Source: Candidatus Uhrbacteria bacterium
GTDB taxonomy: Bacteria; Patescibacteriota; Patescibacteriia; UBA9934; UBA11717
DNA: 11,215 nucleotides
Direction: 5' to 3'
Assembly: GCA_013203725.1 (NCBI GenBank)
Contig: JABMPK010000051.1
Span: 1-11,215, forward strand
Part shown: positions 7,009 through 11,215 of the stretch, piece after piece
Layout: every line of letters begins with the position of its first letter
Position numbering within the stretch: the stretch's first letter is position 1
Position numbers and translations under genes: made by a program
Notes under the pieces: model-generated
Seen by the model: the letters and a program-made list of their open reading frames with translations, nothing else
The model's database searches: none
Told to the model about the DNA's origin: nothing

Positions 7009-7482
7009 ATGTTTCACTTCACTATTCTCACAGTCGGAAAGCAGAAGTCGGGTCCGTATTTGGATCTTATTTCGGATTACTTGAAGCGGCTGGGTCCTTA
7101 TGCAAAAGTTTTCCGCAAAGAAATTCCGGAGATGCGTTTCACTAGTTACGCCGACAGAAACAAGGTTTTGGATCAAGAAATGGCGTTGATTCGTGATGTT
7201 GTTCGGGATGAAGGTGTGATGATTGTTCTGGATGCCGATGGTAAGCAGTTTGACTCTGCGCATTTTGCGGCAAAGTTGCAAGATCTGTCCGAGCAACAGA
7301 CTCGCCCGATTGTGTTTGTGGTTGGTGGTCCTCTTGGGTTGCATGACGAGTTGAAGGAGAAGTGTGATTTATCGTTATCGCTCTCACCTATGACAATGCC
7401 GCATGAGCTCGCGATGGTTGTGTTGTCGGAGCAGATTTACAGAGCAATGACTATCTTGACCAATAAAACGTATCATTACTAA
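7009..7482 (+). CDS. rlmH: 23S rRNA pseudouridine-1915 N3-methyltransferase RlmH
   Basis: 157 residues, the usual family length (about 155-160). RlmH is a SPOUT-class, SAM-dependent enzyme that methylates a pseudouridine in helix 69 of 23S rRNA on assembled 70S ribosomes. The C-terminal trefoil-knot signature is clear: VFVVGGPLGL (SAM-binding glycines), then LSLSLSPMTMPHELAMVVLSEQIYRAMTILTNKTYHY. The last residue is Tyr where most relatives end in Lys or Arg (YHK/YHR). I start at ATG 7009; the TTG one codon earlier is not needed. No Shine-Dalgarno is present. Two bases separate its stop from the next start, so the two genes should be translated from one message. Confidence 0.95.
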   Translation: MFHFTILTVGKQKSGPYLDLISDYLKRLGPYAKVFRKEIPEMRFTSYADRNKVLDQEMALIRDVVRDEGVMIVLDADGKQFDSAHFAAKLQDLSEQQTRPIVFVVGGPLGLHDELKEKCDLSLSLSPMTMPHELAMVVLSEQIYRAMTILTNKTYHY

Positions 7483-7484
7483 GT

Positions 7485-8060
7485 ATGAAGGATTCAATTA
7501 AGTGGACATTTGTTGGGGTGGGTGCAATCGTAGCACTTGGTGTTGGGTGGTATTTAGTCTCGCCTGCGTTCATAACGAGTACAGCGGACGATGCATCGCC
7601 ATTGGATACTGGGATCGCTACTATTCAGGACGACTTTGAAAGTATGGATAATGAGACTCGAGAAGAGTTTGATAGCGAGATTGAGAAGATGAAGACGTTC
7701 GAAGTGGATATGTACGAAAGTAGTCCTGTTATTGACGATTTCTATGGTCCAATAATTCTCTCATCTGGCGCTTTTGTTGAACGGGCGCATGAAGTCGCTG
7801 GTACGGCTGTGCTAATAGAGGGTGTCGAGAGCAGGACGTTGAGGTTTGAAGATTTTGAAACTATCAATGGTCCTAACCTTCATATTTATCTGGCTTCAGA
7901 TCTCGGCTCAGATGACTTTATTGATCTTGGACCAATTCGTGCAACTAAAGGTAATGTAAATTATGATGTTCCAGTTGATATAGATATTGAAAAATACAAT
8001 AAGGTACTCGTATGGTGCGTGCCATTTAAAGTTTTGTTCAGTTACGCCGAGTTACAGTAA
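7485..8060 (+). CDS. Membrane-anchored DM13-domain protein
   Basis: 191 residues. An N-terminal anchor (about residues 8-28) is followed by an acidic, charged spacer (about 33-80) and a DM13-like domain (about 90-190). Landmarks are G-A-F near the domain start, H-E-V-A-G-T-A-V-L-I-E-G, L-R-F-E-D-F with N-G-P-N-L-H-I-Y-L, D-L-G-P-I, K-G-N-V-N-Y-D-V-P, and the closing V-W-C178-V-P-F-K-V-L-F. The single Cys178 matches the cysteine that is conserved across DM13 domains. DM13 is related to DOMON-type domains and has been proposed to act in extracytoplasmic electron transfer, but its chemistry is not settled. Its start lies two bases after the rlmH stop; there is no obvious functional link to rRNA methylation. 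An intrinsic terminator follows immediately. Confidence 0.87.
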   Translation: MKDSIKWTFVGVGAIVALGVGWYLVSPAFITSTADDASPLDTGIATIQDDFESMDNETREEFDSEIEKMKTFEVDMYESSPVIDDFYGPIILSSGAFVERAHEVAGTAVLIEGVESRTLRFEDFETINGPNLHIYLASDLGSDDFIDLGPIRATKGNVNYDVPVDIDIEKYNKVLVWCVPFKVLFSYAELQ

Positions 8061-8064
8061 AAAT

Positions 8065-8087
8065 AAAAACCGCGCGAGCGGTTTTTT
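8065..8087 (+). terminator. Intrinsic terminator of the rlmH-DM13 unit
   Basis: The stem is AAAAACCGC (8065-8073) with GCGGTTTTT (8078-8086), the loop GCGA, and the U-run ends at 8087. It starts five bases after the DM13 stop codon. Confidence 0.92.
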
Positions 8088-8092
8088 GTTAT

Positions 8093-8123
8093 AAAAAAAG
8101 CACCACCCGGAGAGGCCGGGTGG
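8093..8123 (-). terminator. Intrinsic terminator of the GC-rich minus-strand gene
   Basis: Read on the minus strand, an 8-bp GC stem (8123-8116 with 8110-8103) with a five-base loop is followed by TGC and then seven T (8099-8093). It lies 24 bases after the stop codon of the minus-strand frame and directly faces the plus-strand terminator at 8065-8087. Confidence 0.9.
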
Positions 8124-8146
8124 GCAGTGAGTGTTGCGCGGTTCGC

Positions 8147-8434
8147 CTACGTGACTACTTCGCGGTTGAGACGGCCGTCGGTGTACACAACGTCATCGTC
8201 GATGTCCACCATGAGGTCGTCGATCCGCACCACCCGGAAGCTCCTGTCGTAGACGAGCTCCTCGGGGTGGTTTTCGCCGTTGATGTCGGTCTACATGATG
8301 CACCGACGGCTGCTGTTGAACTCGGCGGTCGGATCGTGCCCAGGCATGATCGAATCCTTGTACACGTCACGCACCATCTGGATCGCTTCTTCGGCGCTGT
8401 CGGTGGTCTCGAGAATCTGCATCAGCGTCAGCAT
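8147..8434 (-). pseudogene. GC-rich small gene interrupted by one in-frame TAG
   Basis: The minus-strand frame runs from ATG 8434 to TAG 8147-8149, 95 codons, with one internal TAG at 8293-8291 (codon 48). I do not recognise the product. The first half begins MLTLMQILETTDSAEEAIQM and the second half is rich in Asp, Val and Arg. By hand count about 83% of third positions are G or C before the internal TAG and about 87% after it, so coding character continues through the stop; neighbouring genes are far less GC-rich. The unit is complete: promoter, a 36-base leader with GAGGAG eight bases from the ATG, and a terminator. It is either a recent nonsense mutant (CAG to TAG is one change), a 47-residue product, or a readthrough gene. 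TAG also ends this frame and two neighbours, which argues against general reassignment. Composition suggests horizontal origin. Confidence 0.7.
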
Positions 8435-8442
8435 GTCTCTCT

Positions 8443-8448
8443 CTCCTC
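8443..8448 (-). promoter_or_regulatory. Strong Shine-Dalgarno sequence of the GC-rich gene
   Basis: GAGGAG on the minus strand, eight bases before ATG 8434. This is the only textbook ribosome binding site in the window; the plus-strand genes lack one. It decides the start. Confidence 0.85.
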
Positions 8449-8476
8449 ACGCACTGGATGTGCGATTTCTATGCCA

Positions 8477-8505
8477 AAGCTACCACGAAAAACCAGGTTT
8501 GTCAA
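8477..8505 (-). promoter_or_regulatory. Promoter of the GC-rich minus-strand gene
   Basis: On the minus strand, TTGACA (8505-8500), a 17-base spacer and TAGCTT (8482-8477) with TGG just before it. The expected transcription start is A at about 8470. It lies back to back with the promoter of the LytR-CpsA-Psr gene. Confidence 0.75.
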
Positions 8506-8525
8506 CCGCTCCCCTCGACACGACC

Positions 8526-8534
8526 TGCTATAAT
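8526..8534 (+). promoter_or_regulatory. Extended -10 promoter of the LytR-CpsA-Psr gene
   Basis: TGC-TATAAT with the hexamer at 8529-8534. No -35 at normal spacing. The expected start near A8541 leaves an 18-base leader without a Shine-Dalgarno. Confidence 0.75.
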
Positions 8535-8558
8535 GGGCTAAGGTTGCCTTGTAAACGT

Positions 8559-9764
8559 ATGAAAGCCGCAAAATACCTAAAATGGAGCACGTTGGGAGTT
8601 GGAGTGTTAGTATTGTTTCTTTTGTTTTTCACGCAATCAGCGTGTGTTTCAGGCCAATGTGAGCAAGTGAGCGCATGGTCAATATCCGCGGATATTGCGA
8701 AAGTACTGGGTTTTTATGAAGATGTTGAGCTGCCAGACGAAGTGAACGTATTGGTTATTGGAGTAGATTCCAGAAAAGGGTCAGACACCGTTCACTGTGA
8801 CGCGATTCACATGGTTCATATTAATCTTGTAGATGAGCGCATGCATTTTGTGAATATTCCGCGTGGGACATTCAGCTATATCCCTGGCAAGCCTCCAGAG
8901 GAGCAGTATCTTGCAAATGTTTGTGACTATATTGATGTTGATGCATTTGTTGACCGCGTTAACGTGATCAGTGGATACGAGGCGGATTATCGTGTGATGG
9001 TTGGTTTTTCGCAGGCGCAAGGTTTGTTGCGAGCGCTTGAGTTTAACCCAACTACTACGCTTCAGTATCTTCGCCATCGTCAAAGCTATCAGATCGGAGA
9101 CCCTCAGAGGAGTTACAACCAGTCGATCTTTTTAAGCGACCTTGTTTTGAATCGAATGGAAGTTGTGAATTCGATCCCTGTCGCCGCGCGGTTCGCACTT
9201 TTTCAACTTGTAGACACAGACATGTCGCACAGTTATGCAGACGCTTTATTCTCGTGGTTGTCTAGAAGTAAAATTCCAGGAGACCCAACAAGGATCACGC
9301 ACGCTACAAAACCGGATTGGACACCGGTGGCAAAAGAGATGCGTCTGGACGAGGATGATGCATACGGTCAGCTTGAGTTGTTGTACGGAGTGTTAAGGTA
9401 TTACGATCGCTCATTTACTGTTGTGGATCTGCAGAATACTCTCGAGAAGTATATTGACGAGCATGTCGCCAACTCGTACAAATCTCTTGTAGACGGAGAT
9501 CTTGAGAGTGCGCGTGAAAACCTCGATTTTGTTACGGATCAACAACTCTGGCATCAAGTGGAGGACAACGCAACGCGTATGAGGATAGTTGTGTCGGTAG
9601 CAACACTGGACAGCACCATTGAGTGGTACAGGACTTTCGAGGAAGATAGGGCGCTAGGATTAGCAACAACATTGATCGGATTGCTTGAACTCGAAGAAGA
9701 CTCGAGCGCCGCTATCTTGCAGATTACAACGCATTTAACTGAGTTATTGAAAGATCGAACTTGA
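8559..9764 (+). CDS. LytR-CpsA-Psr (LCP) family protein, divergent
   Basis: 401 residues. An N-terminal membrane anchor (about 8-25) is followed by Cys residues in C-V-S-G-Q-C and an extracytoplasmic LCP domain (about 60-215). LCP enzymes transfer polyisoprenyl-linked glycopolymers onto peptidoglycan or other cell-surface acceptors. The typical signs are NVLVIGVD70-S-R72, CDAIHMVHIN, N-I-P-R102-G-T, and R172-H-R-Q-S with the GDPQR184-S-Y-N-Q stretch; these Asp and Arg positions match those that bind the lipid pyrophosphate. The C-terminal 180 residues are helical and acidic and match nothing I know. ATG 8559 is set by the promoter at 8526; a much longer reading upstream would run antisense through the GC-rich gene and its promoter. 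The gene ends with TGA, consistent with the standard code here. Confidence 0.85.
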   Translation: MKAAKYLKWSTLGVGVLVLFLLFFTQSACVSGQCEQVSAWSISADIAKVLGFYEDVELPDEVNVLVIGVDSRKGSDTVHCDAIHMVHINLVDERMHFVNIPRGTFSYIPGKPPEEQYLANVCDYIDVDAFVDRVNVISGYEADYRVMVGFSQAQGLLRALEFNPTTTLQYLRHRQSYQIGDPQRSYNQSIFLSDLVLNRMEVVNSIPVAARFALFQLVDTDMSHSYADALFSWLSRSKIPGDPTRITHATKPDWTPVAKEMRLDEDDAYGQLELLYGVLRYYDRSFTVVDLQNTLEKYIDEHVANSYKSLVDGDLESARENLDFVTDQQLWHQVEDNATRMRIVVSVATLDSTIEWYRTFEEDRALGLATTLIGLLELEEDSSAAILQITTHLTELLKDRT

Positions 9765-9802
9765 CAGAGAAAATCGTAGACCCTTACTGGTGTGGATAAA
9801 AA

Positions 9803-9832
9803 TTGGCATTATTTTTACAATGGGGGTACAAT
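9803..9832 (+). promoter_or_regulatory. Promoter of the HU gene
   Basis: TTGGCA (9803-9808), an 18-base spacer and TACAAT (9827-9832). Expected start near A9839, leaving about 24 bases of leader without a Shine-Dalgarno. A second TACAAT at 9816-9821 is a poorer fit. Confidence 0.65.
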
Positions 9833-9862
9833 TTTCGCAAATTCATTAATGATTTTGAACAT

Positions 9863-10147
9863 ATGGCAAAAGGACTTACAAAGTCACAACTCATGGCGGA
9901 GTTGTCAGAGGTATGGGGGCTTCCAAAGAAAGATGCAATCGAGCAGTTCGAGAAGCTTATTGGTTTGATCCAGGGCGAAGTCAAAGAGAAAGGTGAGCTT
10001 ATGCTCCCAGGACTTGGCAAGTTGGTTAAGCAGCACCGAAAGGCGCGTATGGGACGTAACCCAGCAACTGGTGAGGCGATTCAGATCGCAGCAAAGACAG
10101 TTGTAAAATTCCGAGTAAACAAAGCGGCAAAGGAAGCGATTCTCTAG
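9863..10147 (+). CDS. HU-family DNA-binding protein
   Basis: 94 residues, the standard length for HU/IHF. These dimers bend and compact DNA in the nucleoid. The N-terminal helices (MAKGLTKSQLMAELSEVWGL and onward) are followed by the LPGLGKLVKQHRKARMGRNP saddle and arm; GRNPATGE is the arm-tip motif, with the Pro that intercalates into DNA, and FRVNKAAKEAI closes the fold. I start at ATG 9863. The frame continues upstream to a TTG at 9803, but that would put the start on the -35 box and add 20 residues foreign to HU. It ends in TAG and has its own promoter and terminator, so it is a monocistronic gene. HU and IHF subunits cannot be told apart with certainty here. Confidence 0.93.
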   Translation: MAKGLTKSQLMAELSEVWGLPKKDAIEQFEKLIGLIQGEVKEKGELMLPGLGKLVKQHRKARMGRNPATGEAIQIAAKTVVKFRVNKAAKEAIL

Positions 10148-10154
10148 TCACATT

Positions 10155-10182
10155 AAAGCGTCGCCTTGTTGGGCGGCGTTTT
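10155..10182 (+). terminator. Intrinsic terminator of the HU gene
   Basis: An 11-bp stem (10155-10165 with 10172-10182) includes two G-T pairs, with the loop TTGTTG and a TTTT end. Its last T is the T of the TGG extension of the next promoter. Confidence 0.8.
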
Positions 10183-10190
10183 GGTATACT
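10182..10190 (+). promoter_or_regulatory. Extended -10 promoter of the 103-residue gene
   Basis: TGG-TATACT with the hexamer at 10185-10190. The expected start is A10197, two bases before ATG 10199, so the transcript is nearly leaderless. A -35 would have to lie inside the HU terminator; I see no consensus there. Confidence 0.65.
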
Positions 10191-10198
10191 GTTGTTAC

Positions 10199-10510
10199 AT
10201 GAAAATTCACTTTGCAAAACCACTACCGTTTACGCCAGACTTTTTGTTACGAAGAGCCGGGTACGCACCACATCACGATCACAAAACAGGGAAGTCTAGT
10301 TATACTCGAAAGTTGCGACGTGAGTTCTACCCGAGGTTCCATCTCTATGTGATGGAAACAGATAAGGTGGTGACGTTTGACCTGCACCTGGATCAGAAGA
10401 AACCGAGCTATGGCGGGACTAGCGCCCATGCAGGGGAATATGATGGAACTGCGGTCGAAAACGAGATTACACGTGTAAAACAGGCCTTACACAACGCTGC
10501 CCGTGGCTGA
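10199..10510 (+). CDS. Conserved-looking small protein of unknown function (103 aa)
   Basis: 103 residues with no membrane segment. The protein is basic in its first half (RRAGYAPHHDHKTGKSSYTR, then KLRREFYPRFHLYV), has a strand-like FDLHLDQKKPSYGG in the middle, and ends in an acidic-to-basic helix (AVENEITRVKQALHNAA). His and Tyr are frequent. I do not recognise a family with confidence; soluble alpha/beta proteins of this look occur as unnamed conserved proteins in Patescibacteria, as far as I recall. ATG 10199 is chosen because the -10 box ends eight bases earlier; the frame extends 11 codons upstream into the HU terminator, which is not plausible. The gene ends with TGA. Confidence 0.75.
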   Translation: MKIHFAKPLPFTPDFLLRRAGYAPHHDHKTGKSSYTRKLRREFYPRFHLYVMETDKVVTFDLHLDQKKPSYGGTSAHAGEYDGTAVENEITRVKQALHNAARG

Positions 10511-10513
10511 TCG

Positions 10514-10542
10514 TTGACATATCTTGGCGTATAGGCTATTAT
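10514..10542 (+). promoter_or_regulatory. Consensus promoter before the 36-residue frame
   Basis: TTGACA (10514-10519), 17-base spacer, TATTAT (10537-10542), the closest match to sigma70 consensus in the window. Expected start near A10549, giving a leader of about 65 bases. The leader can fold: TGAGA and CAC (10560-10568, one bulged T) pair with GTG and TCTCA (10585-10592). Confidence 0.8.
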
Positions 10543-10613
10543 TCGCCCAATCAAGGGTTTGAGATCACTGTGTTCTTGGACCCCGTGTCTCATCTCTTTT
10601 ATCTATATTATCT

Positions 10614-10724
10614 ATGTCAAAGAAAAATAAGAACCCGTCAACAGGAGTAAAGTGTCCAAAACTAAAGTCAGTCACAAGAAAGACAAAACGAGGTGTAATC
10701 AAGACAGGAAAGCACCGAGTGTAA
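10614..10724 (+). CDS. Very small basic protein (36 aa), unidentified
   Basis: 36 residues from ATG 10614 to TAA 10722-10724. It has 15 Lys and Arg, one Cys (Cys14) and no acidic residue: it starts MSKKNKNPSTG and ends KTGKHRV. The charge suggests binding to RNA or DNA, for example a tiny ribosome-associated protein, but it matches no ribosomal protein I can name (bL36 and bL34 do not fit). It sits in its own transcription unit, with a near-consensus promoter about 100 bases upstream and a strong terminator starting seven bases after its stop. There is no Shine-Dalgarno; a TATATT at 10604-10609 could also give a leaderless message. The alternative is a structured small RNA of about 200 bases with a chance open frame. 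Confidence 0.55.
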   Translation: MSKKNKNPSTGVKCPKLKSVTRKTKRGVIKTGKHRV

Positions 10725-10731
10725 AAAAACT

Positions 10732-10758
10732 CCCGAGGTCAGATGACCTCGGGTTTTT
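10732..10758. terminator. Bidirectional intrinsic terminator
   Basis: A nine-bp GC-rich stem (10732-10740 with 10745-10753) has the loop AGAT and TTTTT on the plus side. On the minus strand the stem is followed by AG and seven T. It ends both the 36-residue unit and the convergent membrane-protein gene. Confidence 0.92.
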
Positions 10759-10777
10759 CTGTCTAGCTGTGACCGTG

Positions 10778-11041
10778 TTACTCAGAAGGATGTTTCTTGG
10801 CGAACAGAGCGTCTCTTCGCATCTCACGAATGATGGCGAAGATGATCAGGGCGCCGCTCACAAGGAACAGGATGAACAAGCTGGCGAAAGCGCCATTGAT
10901 ATTCCTGGTGGCGTCTGCGATAAACGTAGCAACCACAGTGGCAATCACCCCGAAAAGCCCAAGTCTACTGCTCCAATCGGACACGGCATCGTCGTCCCCT
11001 GGGTCTCCGCTCGATGTCGTTATTTGGCTCCACAATCCCAT
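10778..11041 (-). CDS. Small membrane protein (87 aa), two spans, unknown
   Basis: 87 residues. An acidic, Ser/Gly-rich N-terminus (about 1-25) is followed by two hydrophobic spans (about 28-44 and 50-70) and a basic C-terminal tail (REMRRDALFAKKHPSE), giving a hairpin topology with the tail probably in the cytoplasm. No motif tells its function. GC content is about 55% by hand over 10801-10920, above that of the large plus-strand genes. AAGGGGG lies four bases before the ATG, a partial ribosome binding site. The gene has its own promoter and shares a two-way terminator, so it is a single-gene unit, as is the GC-rich gene at 8147-8434. The opposing plus-strand frames across this region have no such signals. 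Confidence 0.75.
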   Translation of the reverse strand: MGLWSQITTSSGDPGDDDAVSDWSSRLGLFGVIATVVATFIADATRNINGAFASLFILFLVSGALIIFAIIREMRRDALFAKKHPSE

Positions 11042-11075
11042 GCTGCCCCCTTGTCTGGTAGTAATATTCAGTAAC

Positions 11076-11105
11076 TTGATACCAAAAAAACAGCACTGTT
11101 GTCAA
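11076..11105 (-). promoter_or_regulatory. Promoter of the 87-residue membrane protein
   Basis: On the minus strand, TTGACA (11105-11100), an 18-base spacer and TATCAA (11081-11076) preceded by TGG. Expected start near 11069, leaving a leader of about 28 bases. The -35 box lies in the centre of the dyad at 11084-11117. Confidence 0.65.
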
Positions 11106-11117
11106 TGCTGTTTTTTT
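11084..11117. repeat. 12-bp inverted repeat over the promoter; operator or terminator
   Basis: The arms at 11084-11095 and 11106-11117 are exact reverse complements around a 10-base loop, with seven A at the left end and seven T at the right, so either strand would give a hairpin plus U-run. No plus-strand gene runs into it. It could end a minus-strand transcript coming from beyond the window, or act as an operator, because it spans the -35 and spacer of the promoter at 11076-11105. Confidence 0.7.
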
Positions 11118-11137
11118 GTTCATGGTTAGCGGTTCTT

Positions 11138-11175
11138 GGTTCATGGGCAATAGCTGGATCTATCAACCATGAACC
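11138..11175. repeat. 9-bp inverted repeat
   Basis: GGTTCATGG (11138-11146) and CCATGAACC (11167-11175) are exact reverse complements 20 bases apart. I see no gene in 11118-11215; this and the repeat start at 11198 are all that the stretch holds. Confidence 0.5.
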
Positions 11176-11197
11176 GTGTACTTAAACACTCAGTATT

Positions 11198-11215
11198 TGT
11201 CATTGCGAGGAACGA
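11198..11215 (+). repeat. Start of a REP-like dispersed palindromic repeat, cut by the window edge
   Basis: The last 18 bases, TGTCATTGCGAGGAACGA, match from memory the opening of a widespread intergenic element (GTCATTGCGAGGAGCGA followed by a complementary GCAATC arm) seen in many unrelated bacteria. Only the left arm is inside the window, so the palindrome cannot be confirmed here. Confidence 0.5.

Noticed and set aside
8291..8293. Genome-wide amber reassignment (for example TAG as Gln)
   Set aside because: TAG is the sensible stop of the HU and DUF3105 genes and of this same frame just before its terminator.
8120..8533. Plus-strand open frame of 137 codons across the GC-rich segment
   Set aside because: It is rich in Val and His as expected for the antisense of a GC-biased gene, has no start signals, and runs through the minus-strand promoter. 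The minus-strand frame has promoter, Shine-Dalgarno and terminator.
8280..8558. 93-codon upstream extension of the LCP gene
   Set aside because: It would run antisense to the GC-rich gene and across the TGC-TATAAT promoter; the membrane anchor of the LCP protein begins right after ATG 8559.
9803..9862. TTG start adding 20 residues to HU
   Set aside because: The TTG is the -35 box of the HU promoter, and the extra residues are not HU-like.
10652..11129. Long plus-strand frames opposite the 87-residue membrane protein gene
   Set aside because: They cross the two-way terminator or lack start signals, and have no domain-like composition; the minus strand encodes a coherent two-span protein with promoter and terminator.
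1..11215. tRNA, rRNA, CRISPR array, transposase or integrase
   Set aside because: I looked for cloverleaf-like segments, rRNA-like stretches, regularly spaced repeats and recombinase-like proteins and saw none.

Overview
The window looks like a stretch of a small-genome bacterium of the Candidate Phyla Radiation (Patescibacteria) type. This is inferred from very short intergenic gaps, start codons placed almost on top of -10 boxes with no Shine-Dalgarno sequence, a minimal MscL, a divergent LytR-CpsA-Psr protein, and several small proteins I cannot name. TAA, TAG and TGA all end genes here, so a lineage with UGA recoded (SR1/Gracilibacteria) is unlikely. The taxonomic call is moderate at best, because no rRNA or other strong marker is present.

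Layout. 3-350: remnant of an ECF-type ABC ATPase that stops before its signature motif. 458-2392: plus-strand envelope/redox cluster with a membrane-anchored DsbA-like thiol oxidoreductase, a four-cysteine polytopic membrane protein and a DUF3105 protein. Long perfect palindromes follow the first and third of these genes. 2551-5814: RND-family permease with its own promoter and no adaptor or outer-membrane partner. A two-way terminator separates it from a convergent Fe-type superoxide dismutase (5949-6554, minus). 6631-8060: mscL, then rlmH followed two bases later by an anchored DM13-domain protein. 8092-8505: minus-strand GC-rich single-gene cassette with promoter, Shine-Dalgarno, reading frame and terminator, interrupted by one in-frame TAG. 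8559-10510: LytR-CpsA-Psr protein, HU-like protein and a 103-residue unknown. 10514-10758: promoter, leader and a 36-residue basic mini-protein. 10732-11105: a second minus-strand single-gene unit encoding an 87-residue membrane protein, whose promoter lies inside a dyad. 11198-11215: what looks like the start of a dispersed REP-like repeat.

Together the genes point to envelope and oxidative-stress housekeeping: disulfide formation outside the membrane, superoxide removal, a possible DM13 redox domain, osmotic release, export and wall-polymer attachment. Six promoters carry a TGn extended -10, and several plus-strand genes appear to be leaderless or nearly so. The two GC-rich minus-strand units differ from this background and may be acquired cassettes. 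The most unusual items are the amber-interrupted cassette and the four-cysteine protein beside DsbA, which could be an unrecognised partner for disulfide recycling.
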